Origin: Ahaetulla prasina | Lineage: Eukaryota > Chordata > Lepidosauria > Squamata > Colubridae | DNA length: 64,000 bases | Direction: 5' to 3' | Assembly: GCF_028640845.1 (NCBI RefSeq) | Contig: NC_080541.1 | Location: forward strand, 31,518,935 to 31,582,934 | In this document: positions 35,590-47,133 of the stretch, piece by piece | Numbering within the stretch: the stretch's first letter is position 1 | How the letters are laid out: each line of letters opens with the position of its first letter | Notes under the pieces: model-generated | The model's input: the letters and a program-made list of their open reading frames with translations, nothing else | What the model was told of the DNA's origin: nothing | Databases searched by the model: none | Position numbers and translations under genes: made by a program

Positions 35590-36544
35590 CTGATTAATCA
35601 AAAGGAAAGCAAAAACAAAAGTAAAATATGTATATAAAGGAATCATTCCAAATGTGGATTATTCTCACATAAAACTGAAATATTTCTGGATTATTCCTTT
35701 ACAAAACTAATAAAAGTCTAGTTCTAGTATTTAGTAATACTATTCAAGAGCACATTCTATGTTATGTAACACAGAGGTGCTACATTTTAATTTCAATTTT
35801 AATCATTGTATGATATTATATACATCATACAATGCACACATCATGAATATGCACAATTATATTCTTTGCATCTAACTACACTGCATTGTTGTTGCTGTTG
35901 AGTTTAATATTGCCAAAACTGAGCAATTTTAAATTACTTTTTCACTGGGAGATTTAGACCTAATTTATATAAGAGGTTTAATATTAATTTGGATTTCTTG
36001 ATCATGCCCTTTGATGTTTATCTTTTGCTAGAAGAGACAGTGGGACAGTGAGACATTACTGGGATTCAGAAATATTAAAAATATCTTAAATGTTACTTTG
36101 AGTAATAATTTACTAAGGTAACAATGTAGTCACCAGCTTTCATGTAAAAGAAATAAAAGAAAAAAGCAATTTCTTTCATTTTCCTAATGCTCTTTTGTTT
36201 AACTATGGGAAGTGTGTAAGTGGGTGTGTTTTAAGGACAGCAATTATGTTCATAAGACTCTAAGAGGAAGCATGAAAATCTGGGAGAAGGATAATTCAAT
36301 TCTGCTCAGGAGATCTCTGATATGATGACTCTTGGCTTGTATATGTGGGAGCAAAAGATGCTTAGATAAAAGATGCATTTTGTTTTGAATAAATTTCCCA
36401 GTTAGGAAATTGATGCAAATGCAATGAACAAAATACTATGATTGTTATTATTGCTGTATCTCTATTACTAAATAAATTAATGAATGAAACAGAACTAAAT
36501 TCTTTTACCTACTTAATAAGACTGAAGGCTATTTTCTAGATAGA

Positions 36545-36840
36545 TAGTAGTGGAGTCTTTGAGCTCTCTGAACGTGGTTTATTTATTTATTTAATCAAAT
36601 TTTTATACCGCCCTATCTCCCGAAGGACTCAGGGCGGTTTACAGCCCGATAAAAATACAAATATAATACAAGATAAAACACTAAATTAAAAAACTTATTT
36701 AAATAGGCCAAAATTTGTTTTCTTGCAGGCATTTCATTACTCAACTAGGGAACATCATCAATGCAACCAAAACAATGAAGCTCAGAGAGCACCAAGGACT
36801 CCACAGTTCAATTCTGAGCTACACAGAGCTCTTCTATTGA
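36545..36840. repeat. Unclassified repeat split by an (ATTT)-tailed repeat
   Basis: GAGCTCTCTGAACGTGG at the left and GGCATTTCATTACTCAACT with GCTCAGAGAGCACC at the right are halves of a block also seen at 40330-40390 and 40600-40670. Between them lies a TTTATTTATTT run plus TATACCGCCCTATCTCCCGA, the same insert family as 28674-28957. Confidence 0.55.
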
Positions 36841-37371
36841 TAGATAGTAGTATTTTACAAATTCTTACTTGACAAATGCCACCATCTTATAGTAAAGCCA
36901 CAAGCAGAACTCTGGAATAGGGCATAGAAGAATCTTGACTAGATGAGTCAAGTCCTTATTAGTGATCAAGAAATTCACTAACACAATCTTCAAAATACGG
37001 TTTTCTCTCTGGCAGCCAGTTAATCTGCCTTTGAATGATCAACAAATCAGACAAAAATAAAACTTCCCTGAATCTAATCACAGCTGCACAAATATTAAGT
37101 TCTTTGTGAGACCATGAAACTACCTTTGAGTCTTGATTTAGTTGCCTCTTTCTTGGCATTCCCTGTTGCCTTTCTTAGCCTTATTTCGCTTCATGTCTTA
37201 TACCAGTGATTCCTAAACTGTTTGAATAATTAATCTTTTTCCCAGTCTCAATTAATCTCCACAAAACAAACTTTGAGATGTTGTGCAAGTTTCTCAGCAG
37301 CAGCAGTCCCAAACTGGATTCTCAATACAGTTACATGTAGAAAATCGCATTCACATAGCACACTAGTACAG

Positions 37372-37440
37372 AGGTCTCCAACCTTGGCAACTTTAAAATT
37401 GCACTAGTAGACCTGGCAAGAATTCTGGCTATCTACTGCT
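37372..37440. mobile_element. hAT foldback MITE fragment
   Basis: GAGGTCTCCAACCTTGGCAA followed by CTTTAA matches the left arm of the intact element at 63688-63822. The right arm is not evident. Confidence 0.5.
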
Positions 37441-39544
37441 GAAAAAGGCTTAATTTTTATTGGACTAAACAGGAGTAATAACAAATGCAATATTTTGTAA
37501 CACCAATACAGAAAAGTGTGTTATGAGGGGATGTTGTAGAGTGTTATCTGTTGTACATCCCATTTTTTAAATGCACATTCCGTGGAAGCCAAGCTCATGC
37601 CAACAATATCTGTATATAACTCTTTAACTATATTCTGCTACACCTTGTAAAAATTGTCCCTTCCTATTGTGTTTCTGTGGCTATTCCTTTTTTAACGGTT
37701 AAAGCATTGTTTATTTTCATTTCATTTTATTTTTCTGCCTTATTTATTTTAAGGATTTTAGCTTAGTTTGATATTTTGGGATAAAAGCTGACTATAATAT
37801 TCTAATAAAGAAATACACTGCAATAAAATTGTAACACACCCACCATTCACCGGGCTTGTACAATTATGTTACAGTATCCCAAATGATGCAGCAATTATTA
37901 CTTTCTGCTAATGTTATCACACTATTTTCCTTCTGTCTATAAAAAATGTTCACAGAGGAAAAGCCAAAGCCAACAAAGATAAAGATCTCAGGAACGAACT
38001 TAGTAAAAACCAAATTGACTGAAGATAGAAACAGACATGGGAAAACCAGGGAAATCTTCCAAAAAATCTCAAGGAAGGAAGTTCCAATCTCAAACTGATA
38101 TGATAATGTATGTCAATGGACAAACAATAATTGACTAAAAGAAGATTCAATAAGCATTGAAGGAGAATACTGAAATTCTGTACAGTAGATATCAAATTGA
38201 AGACATATTTACAAGAAGATCTAGTACTAGAAATTGACATCAGAACAGCAATCCGCTCATTACCAAATTGGAAAGTTAGAGAAAATAATGAAATATCTAC
38301 AAAAATAAGGCAATTAACAAAAGAATAATCAGTAGGGATAAATGTTTTTAACTGTCATGTTGGAGAACACCATGGACAGTCAAGAAAATGAACAAATTGT
38401 TCATGAAGCAAATCCAGAGTTCTCAATGACTAGGCTTAAATTATCCTAATTTATATTAATTTTGTGAAAACATAGCTCTTCAAAGAAGACTATGAGAAAG
38501 GACAATGTCTATGAAGGAAAGATAGAAAAAGGAAGGATAACTAATTGGCCCATAATGTAGATGATCTCAATTATAATATATATGGGTATGCTGTCGGAAT
38601 ACCTGAAAAACCAAATTGGGGGCAGATTGCACTGGAGAAAATGTATTTATGTGTTTGTTAAGAATTAAACTGATTTGATGGCACAAAGGGTCTTTAAACC
38701 CACTAATGAGAGTTAATTTACAGAGGCCTACACTATCTAACCTATGTTACAAGATTAGAACTTCCAAGGCACAAGCAGGTACCAAAATTGCCGGTTTAGT
38801 ATTTATTTAGCACAACAGCTCAAGACAAACATGGCTAGGCAATATACTTTTTGAATTCAAACTGTAAGTACAAACACAACAACAATGGATAAACTCCTGC
38901 AAAACTAAGATTTAGTATTATAGAAAAATAATTGCAAAAAGAATTGGGCAAGTCTTAGAATGCACCTGAAATAATATCAAAACTTTTAATAAGTCTAATT
39001 ACTTAGTGATCCCAGAAATCTGAATGTAAAATTTCCTGAATCCTAGGAAACTATCACTTCATATAATCGGAAGCGGACCCTGTTTTCTTTTCTTTTCTCT
39101 AGGAAGACTCCATGAGAGTCAGTCTTAAAGGACTGGTTAGTTAACCTCAGAAGGAGGAGGAGATTGTCTTTACATAATAACACAGGCAAATATTATTCTT
39201 GGGTTTCCTTACTAGAGGTATTAGGTTACATTTAACTAGGTATGCATGTTTTTTATTCCATGGGGATCACTGGGGTTTAGCTGGAGATGAAAACATTTGT
39301 TGTTCACAAACATAGTCAAATATGATCCATCCATAAAATATTAGGCTTAAACTATGAGTAGGGGAAAAAAATACCATGTTGATGTCATAATGGTCACAGC
39401 AGACTTTCACTCCAGTTTAATTGCTGGGAATGTTTCATTTGAAATTCAATGGCAAATACAGTTATTTTCCAACTGTTTTGTTATTTATTTATTGGATTTA
39501 TAGCCCATCTTTCACCTCAAGCAAATATTCAACATGGTTAATGA

Positions 39545-40090
39545 TATTTTAAAAAGATATATTAGGACATGTTATATGATCTGTTCAAGTGTGTATTAAA
39601 ATTTTAAATTTATAAAATGAGAAATTTGATTTTCTTCAACAATAATCCAACATATCAATCAGATTAAAAGGAATGCTTTCAACTGAATTTTCCTACGTAG
39701 GAATGGTCAGTGAATATAATAGAACTTGCTAAGATGGACAAATTAATCTATTTGATTACAGAAAAGACAATTATGTATGTTTACTGATGAGTGGAAACCC
39801 CCTATGGAATTTTTAGCATAAAACGGGGAAAAAATGAACCTATGGTTTTAATGATTTTTAGGATAGATTACAGAAAAAAGAGACACGATGTAATTTTAGA
39901 GAAAAAGGTAAATTAAAATTATAACTGCTTTAAAGAAGGGTGGAAGTCACTTCTTTATATATCATCAATATGCATCAATTTTACTCCTGTTTTTAAATTT
40001 TCAATAAAATTGTATTTTAAAAAAGATACGTTAGAATATGTGATGTGATATGTTGAAGTGTATCTCAAAATTTTAAATTTACAAAAAGAG
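39545..40090. repeat. Pair of diverged direct repeats, unknown family
   Basis: About 75 bp at 39545-39620 and at 40013-40090 align in the same orientation, sharing TTTTAAAAA, then TTAG-A-ATGT, then AAAATTTTAAATTTA. A further related stretch (TTGATTTTCTTCAAC, 39628-39700) recurs at 42772-42850. I recognise no known element. Confidence 0.5.
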
Positions 40091-40389
40091 GCACTATTAA
40101 CAGTGTTTAGTCTAACTTTGTTCACTGTAATCTGGTATTCCGTAACATTTCTGTAATGTAGTAATGTATTGTTAATAGAATTTAGTTTCAGAGCAGAGGG
40201 AGTTAGTATGAAAAATATGAAATATGCTAGTCAAATTTCACCTCATGTATAGTGGCTACTGCAAGCACATTAAAATAAAGGCATTGATTTCATGAAGATA
40301 TCTGGGTTTAATTCTTGGAGTGGGGGGTTCCTTAAATGTTCCCTGAGCATGGTTGTTTTCTTAGACGTTTCATTACCAAAGTGCTGAAC

Positions 40390-40604
40390 TGGTAGTGGAA
40401 ATTTTGAGTAGTTTGGAAAACCGGTAAATACCACTCTGACTGGCCCCACCCCCATCTATTCTTTGCCTCCTGAGTCCCAGCTGATCAGGAGGGAATGGGG
40501 ATTTTGCAGTAACCTTCCCCTGCCACGCCCACCAAGCCACACTATGCCCACCAAGCCACACCCACAGAACCAGTAGTAAAAAAAATTTGAATCCCACCAC
40601 TGAT
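40390..40604. mobile_element. hAT-type transposon, left end lost
   Basis: The interior and right end (GAATCCCACCACTG) match the hAT family at 33726-34032. The left terminus is replaced by GTGCTGAA. It splits the same unclassified repeat as seen at 36545-36840. Confidence 0.65.
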
Positions 40605-40893
40605 TACCTAGTTTGAGTAATGAAACATCTGCAAGAAAAGAGCCAAGCTCAGAGAGCACCCATTTCAACCCCAAGCTACAAATATTTTCCTTTATTTAAT
40701 TCTTGCGTCATGCAAAGAGCATTAAGAAAATGGTTAAAAAGCAAGTAATAAAAAATAGCTGATCAAGCATTTTAAAAAGAATGAAAAATTTTCAAAAGAT
40801 TAAAGAAGAATGTTGATATCAAGCTACATAATTCATCTTAGAAAATAGTACCTCCTTATAACACTCGTTCTTTTGGAATTTGTTATGTCTTAC

Positions 40894-41128
40894 CTTCTTC
40901 AAGTATTGGTCTTGGTACAACAAAGGGAATCTCTTGGAGGGGTTCCATGTACTTGTGCCCTGCACTCATAATCTTCAGAAGGGGTAAGCAAATAACTAGA
41001 GTTCCAGGCATGCTAGTCTGCCCATGATACCAACTACGGACAGTGCCAGGAATATCACCAGACACGATGGTACTGGGAGATGGCAGGCTGTCATTGGGAA
41101 TGAACACGCAACATGACTGCATTTCCAT
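40894..41128 (-). CDS. VPS13B: VPS13B internal coding exon
   Basis: This 235-bp exon encodes 78 residues plus one base of a split Gly codon. Recognisable blocks are EMQSCCVFIPNDSLPSPS, GDIPGTVRSWYHG and GHKYMEPLQEIPF, all highly similar to vertebrate VPS13B. The acceptor is TCTTTCAG and the donor GTAAGA. The ATG at its start is an internal Met codon, not an initiator, because the exon continues the frame of the preceding one. The strong conservation makes it a good anchor for the gene call. Confidence 0.96.
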
Positions 41129-44100
41129 CTGAAAGACAAGAACAGCCGTTTTTTAAAATAAAAATGCATAAGGATGAAAGGCAATATACTTACTTTGGCC
41201 CTAGATCTCGGGTTCATAGGAAAACAAGCATCAAAATTGGTTACTAAATATTTTTATGCTTAATTTTTTTAAAAAAATAACCACACCATGTGATCTGTAT
41301 TTTTGTAGTGTGTGTGCATGTGTGTGTTTGTGTGTATGTATTACTCAGTCAATACCTAAGAAAAGTCTTACTAATTTATTCAGAAAACTGGCAGAAAAAC
41401 ATGCCTTTTCACACATTTTTCCCAAGGAAGATGATTGACTTGTAAAATATATTCACAGAAAATTTAACAAAAAAAATCCATTTGTAGTTTGTTAGCTTCT
41501 GATCTTGCTTCTTTTGGTGACAATTTTTCCATTTCTTTGAAGTTCATAGAGAATGACGTGTATTATAAAGACTGTATCATTCTTAAGAAATGCAGTTGAA
41601 ATACCACCTTTGTTACATTGCCAAATATTCTCATTATTGCCAAAACCACATACAGCTAGCACTGTTTGTGTTCTGTAGCTATGTGCACATGGAATGTGAT
41701 AACCAACATAATCTCCTGGGCAATTTAGCCTCATGTTTAGATTTAAAAAAACAATACCCCCTAAAACCAGAAAGCTTCCAGCTTTCCTCTTAACAGAAGA
41801 AAGAACTGAAAGGATCTGGGAAATCAACCTTCAGAGAAGAAAATGTGCATGCCATCTTTAAAAATGATATTTCCAGTGAGGAATCGACATATACACACAT
41901 GTAGAATTCAAACAAAGTACCTGCTACAGTCTTAACAATTGTTGATGAGACAGACAAAATTCATAAAGAATAAGTTGATAACACACTCCTAAAAACCTTC
42001 TCTTGTCCTCATAAAGCTGATAACCCGAATGTAGAGGGCTGAGCACTAAACAATTTAAATATATGATAAATATGATCTAGATAATTTTATTTCATGTTTG
42101 TTTGACAAATTAATATATTACACATAAGTAAAAACTGAATAAAGAATTATAGATAATTTATATTACTATTTTTAGAAAGGAAAGCTGGTAGTATTTTTAA
42201 CAAGAGAGTTGTAAGTGAGATGGACCAAATTTTTTAGCTTGATCCAAGTGCAAGGATTGATCTAGGCACTCTGAGGTGGTCAAAATCCATACTAGACTTG
42301 ACAAGAGGAGTTTGTGGTACCTGATCTACAGCCAAAGTGTTTGTAGGATGTTCATAGGAGCCTCCCTATTAAGTGGGTAATTTGGTTAGAAGCAAAAAAA
42401 TCCAATTCAGCTTAGTTTTCTCTATTAAATTCGCTATAATTTTTAGCAATAAGGTTGTTTTGTTAGCTTTTCTTCAAGTTTATGTATGAAAAAAAAAGAA
42501 AAAAATGAAATGCTAAATTGGAGTTTAAGATTAAATTGCATTAGATTGTGACATTTTTAGTAACATAAGTTCAGCTAAAGCTAAGGGATACTGCTCACTT
42601 CCTCTGATTTTACTTCTGTACATACTAGCAACTCTGTGATTCTAATATATGAAAATGCAGATGTTATGTTTTCACTCTCTTTTCCATTATATCATTAATA
42701 GTATTAGAATTCAGTAAGGAAAAAATGATGGAGTCATACTGAAATTCCCTCCAGGTGCTGGGTGGGAAACTTGATTTTCTTCAACGACAATCTATCAAAT
42801 CAGTCACATAAAAAAAAAAGATGCTTTCAGTTGAGCTTTCCTATGTTGCCACTGGCTGGAACTTGACTCCTGCATGCGCTCAGGTTTTGTTATACTTCTC
42901 CAAATAGAAAAGTTCTAGAAAGGTATTAGTTATCCTATACGTATTTCCTTTAGTTATCCATAGGCTGCCATGGTCACAAGCTTTATTTGTCTTATAAGAG
43001 AAGAAACAATTCTGAGCCAGATGGATTATGAGCTGCTCCTGCACAGCAATTCTTGCATTCACATTATTTCCTTTTCTTTGGGCGTGGATATAGGGATGGA
43101 TGAGAGTATTGCTGTCCTTGTTCTCAGATCACTGTTCAGAAGTCTAATTCTATTTCTTATCTGAAAACAACTCAAGAAGAAACCAGGAAAAGTAGGTATA
43201 GATGTTCAGAAGAAATCTACCCATAAAGCTGCTTACCTTGAGTAAGTTTAAAATCCTTTGATTAACTTAGATATTAACATGTAAAATAAGAATAGTATTT
43301 CAACTAGATGTTACTTCTACATTCTTATGAAATTATTGTCTGAAGATGAACTAGTTGCATATGCAATCCTCTAAAAGCATGAATATTTTATCGAGGTCAC
43401 ATATGATCAATATTTATTTATCGAGGTCACATATGATCCATTTTTTATGTACAAGACAATAACTTGCTTACATACCTACATGCATGTATAAAAATGTACA
43501 TAAAACTTTCCTTTTACCATCACCGAATGCAGGTGAATTTTGGCATATAACAATAGCAGAGACAAAAAATGCAACTAAAAATCTTATAAGTTGTTGCATT
43601 AAATAATGAGAATGTGCCACTGATATTGATAGGTATAATGTTAAAATATCTTCAAATTCCTGTATCCTTAGACTTAAATTAGTGCGGCATAAGATTTTAC
43701 ACTTTGAAACCCACTATTAAACTACATGTTTAATAGTGTAAATTTAAGATAAAATGTGGCTATTATTTATATAACAATATAAATCTAAAACAGTAATTGT
43801 TACATTAATGTAAAGAACTGACAAATAAATGGAGAGAAAATGAAATAATTTCCCAGTAACAAATCGTCAAGATGAAGGTCAGATCCTGTTCAAGGAAACC
43901 ATCTGGTTGAGATCCTCTAAGCCATACCATATACAAATGTGTTTTTTTTTAAAAAAACCTTCTATTCATTAATGCATCACAGCTGCACTAAGTGTTACTT
44001 TATTTTTCCATGGTAACATATTTTCTGTTTCAAGGATTGAATTTCAGTTTTGGTAGCAACCTGTACTTTTGCCAATACTGAACATAATTCCTTGTTTTTA

Positions 44101-44961
44101 ACGTACAAGTGTTACAATTTCTTGAAATAGATTTTTCCCCTATCATGTAAAGATCATAATTTCTATGCAACAGTTTATAATGCAAGCCCAATAAACGATA
44201 GCAAAATTTATCACAAAATGAAAGTAAAACATCTTTTATTTGTCTTTTCATCAATAAGCACATTTTCTTAAAATTGTGCCAACTGTGCCATTAACAAAAA
44301 TTTCAGAAAGAAGAAAGAGCATGTGTAGTAATAAGTAGACTAAATTGATCTTGAAAACTGTAGTATTAATGGAGTATTAAGTTATATTATAGCTGGTTTG
44401 GAGAAGTTGTCAACCCTTGACTTAAGGAGAAAATTAGCAGTCCCTTCCATTTACATGATCTTTAGGGCTTCATAAGATTTTGAACTATACTTGGAAATTT
44501 ACAGGCAGTCAGCTACACAAACTAAATTCCCAAATGGTCTTCAAGGTCCATCTTAACAGCATTATGGGCCCTGGGAAAAGCAATGTACTTTGAAGCGGTA
44601 TATAAGTCTAAGTGCTGCTGGTATTCTTCCATTAAATCATACAAACTGCTCGGAGCTGCTATAAATAAGCTTTTAAAAGCTTTATTACGGAAAGCTTGTA
44701 CTCTAGCATTATTTTTGTTAAACCTGACTATATACAACAGAATATATAGGTATCTAACCCTATGCTTACTTACCTTGAAAAATTTAATTAATTTGGCTTC
44801 ATCATTCCATGACAGTCTAATGAAATTTGGCTTCATTATTCCTCAATAAACTTAAAATGGAAACTTTTCATAGAAAATAATGGAATAATTTCAAAATAAT
44901 GGAAGATTCTAAAAGTACATCAAAATATTCCTTTCTTTCATCTCCTATCCAAATTTCTTAC
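41129..44961 (-). other. VPS13B: VPS13B intron, 3.8 kb
   Basis: This intron holds a short degenerate GT tract near 41308-41338 and a 22-bp direct repeat (43387-43408 and 43417-43438). A SINE-tail-like stretch lies at 44585-44620. Otherwise nothing is identifiable. Confidence 0.65.
44585..44620 (+). repeat. Possible squamate SINE/LINE 3'-tail fragment
   Basis: GAAGCGGTATATAAGTCTAA with GTGCTGCT resembles the 3' end of the Sauria SINE as I remember it. No SINE head is visible upstream. The 104-aa minus-strand open frame over this site is probably fortuitous. Confidence 0.35.
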
Positions 44962-45092
44962 CTGAAGGGTAAGGCACTTAACTGCATTCCATACCACACT
45001 AATAAATTCTTTCATTCTTTCTTCAGGACTTTTGCTGCACATTTCAGCTGAACTAAGCATGGCTTTCACGGGTACTGATAATGGTCGTGATT
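44962..45092 (-). CDS. VPS13B: VPS13B internal coding exon
   Basis: This 131-bp exon first completes the split Glu codon from the previous exon, then encodes 43 residues including SRPLSVPVKAML, SPEERMKEFI and VVWNAVKCLTLQ. The acceptor AAAG follows a run of T and a TTTC-type repeat (plus-strand GAAA repeat at about 45096-45128). The donor is GTAAGA. It ends in phase 0 and joins the exon at 40894-41128. The sequence matches my recollection of VPS13B, where this stretch directly precedes the EMQSCCVF segment. No stop or frameshift is present. Confidence 0.93.
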
Positions 45093-46657
45093 CTTTAAAA
45101 AAAAATAAGAAAGAAAGAAAAAAGAAAGACCAAATAGCTTGCTAAATGGAGTACATGTTACTAGATACCTAATAATCCCAGTAAAACTAAAATTAGTCCT
45201 AACTGAATCCTAGTTTTAGAATTCACCAGTACTAATAAGCTCCTTTGTGCTCCAAATTTAGAGCTTATAAATGTCCTTAAGTTCTAAAACTCTGTTTTCT
45301 TACTGCTCTTTTGATCATGATTTGCTTGGCTCACAGCCCATTCCTCATAAACTTACTTCATGAATGGAACATCTAAAGGGAGATCTTTCTCTGGCTTTTA
45401 GAAGAAAAATAGACCGGCAGTAGCAATTAAGACACAAAGACAAAGAAAGGAAAATAGTTACCTATCAGTATAGATTTGTGGTTATCCCTGAAAAAGACAT
45501 TTCCTTAAACAAACAAACAAAAAAAAGAAATCTTATAATCTTAATCTTGGTAATTCATAAATATTTCTTCCACACATTGTGTCTTATAATGCTGAGAGGC
45601 CTTTATAGGTCTTAAGGAAGCAGAACTCCATTGTCCTTTACCAAAACTATTTTACTGGTTATATCAAGGGGCTAGTACTGCATAGTTCAAATACATTATC
45701 ATTTTTAAGCGTGCTTACACTTCCTAATTATCTTCAATTTTGGATAGGTTGAACCCCCGACAAAGATGTCAGGTAGACCAGACTAAGAAAACAGGCACTT
45801 TGAAGATCTCTAAGCTACTTTTATTAGAACAACTAATAAATGCTAGCTAATAATAATAATGGAATCCTGCTAGCTTTCCTCCCTCTCATCTGAGATCTTT
45901 TTGCTAATTATTTTCTTGGGCTCAAGTTCTGTTTATCTGATCATTGCCTTGACCATTATCTTTCTTCTGTCCTTCAAGGCAATCCTTTTTATCCATTATA
46001 AACTGTGATCTTCTCTAATGTTTCCTTGCCTTTTTCTATGGAGTTATTTTCCAGTAAGGATCTGGCAACATGTGTTATGTGTCAAGAAAAATATAACACT
46101 CTAAGGGAGGGAGGAAGCATGAGAAAAAGACTCAAAGTAACTCTGCCGTCATTACATTAGATATACCTTGAATGGGAGAACTGCTTTGAGAGGCCTTCAA
46201 AGTTGATTGCAAGGCTGCCTATCCCAAGAAATCAGAACCACTTGGATTTCTAGAAAGATATTCATTATTGGTAGAACGCAGGAGCAGAATTTTAAAAACC
46301 CATCAAAGCAATTTTAACTTATATCTAGGTTTAACTTATATCTAGCTTAATTAAAATGGAGTTGCTCTGAGTCTCTTTCACATGCTTCTCTCCCTCGACT
46401 ATCACTTCAGCAGTACCAACTTGATGTGATAATTACTTGTATGTATTTTTTTAAAAAGCTTAACTGGATGGTAATTAGAAAAAAAACTGAAGTGAAAAGT
46501 AAACTGAACAAACTTCTAGTAAATTTAACCTGGACTGGTTGAAGCCACGCAAATCATGACCAAAAGATCAGTAAGAGAAATTCTTATCATTTAAGTCATA
46601 AAATGATAATCATAAAAATTATATACATAATTTCAAACTGAATTAAAGCAGACCCAC
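45093..46657 (-). other. VPS13B: VPS13B intron, 1.6 kb
   Basis: A (GAAA)-type tract at about 45096-45128 sits against the acceptor of the next exon. No transposon is recognised. Confidence 0.7.
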
Positions 46658-46799
46658 CTGTTACCGTTTTTGTTTTTATAGGACTACTGGCATATTCAGA
46701 AGCCTGATTGGATTGATGCTTAATCAATGGTGTGCTCCCAACTGACATCTCATCATCTTTTTTCCTTGTGACGGGTGTCCCGAGAGAAACAGATGCAGC
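46658..46799 (-). CDS. VPS13B: VPS13B internal coding exon
   Basis: This 142-bp exon encodes 47 residues and one base of a split codon. The segment is polar and probably flexible (GTPVTRKKDDEM, then SEYASSPIKTKTVT). The acceptor is GTGATAG with a weak pyrimidine tract. The donor I chose is GTGGGT after ACAG. A competing GTAACA lies 7 bases earlier (using it would drop 7 bases and break the frame), so the later donor is required to reach the next exon as KTVT-E-SRP. VPS13B as I remember it has the same linker at this point. Confidence 0.9.
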
Positions 46800-46840
46800 C
46801 TATCACAATTAAAAAAGGAGAGAAAAAGAAACACAATGAG

Positions 46841-46978
46841 TACCGTATTTCCCTGAAAATAAGACCCTGTCTTATATTTTTTGAGCCCTGAAATAAGTGC
46901 TTGGCCTTATTGCCATATGCTCAAAAGCCCAGTTGGGCTTATTATCAGGGAATGTCTTATTTTGGGGAAAATAGGGTA
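46841..46978. mobile_element. Short inverted-repeat MITE, unclassified superfamily
   Basis: TACCGTATTTCCCTGAAAAT at the left and the matching ATTTTGGGGAAAATAGGGTA at the right form diverged inverted ends of a 138-bp element. The interior holds repeats of AAATAAG / CTTATT. No coding capacity. Confidence 0.6.
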
Positions 46979-47133
46979 ATTCAGAATTCATAATCAACAT
47001 GTAGGAAATGTTTTTTCATGTAACAGAACAGAATTTATTAATTTTTTATTAATAAATGGTTAATAAGATGGTTTAATTACAAAAATTAAAAAAGTATGCT
47101 AATCAATACAAGTTATAGTATTAAGCACTAGAC

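Larger units (their letters stand above)
35590..40893 (-). other. VPS13B: VPS13B intron, 5.3 kb
   Basis: This intron holds an ATTT-tailed repeat block (36570-36712) inside a second repeat (36545-36840), a small hAT remnant (37372-37440), a pair of unclassified direct repeats (39545-39620, 40013-40090) and a hAT remnant (40390-40604). The rest is AT-rich and unclassified. Confidence 0.65.

Noticed and set aside
44522..44836. 104-aa minus-strand frame as a small gene
   Set aside because: Part of it is a SINE-tail-like sequence, and there is no splice or promoter context.
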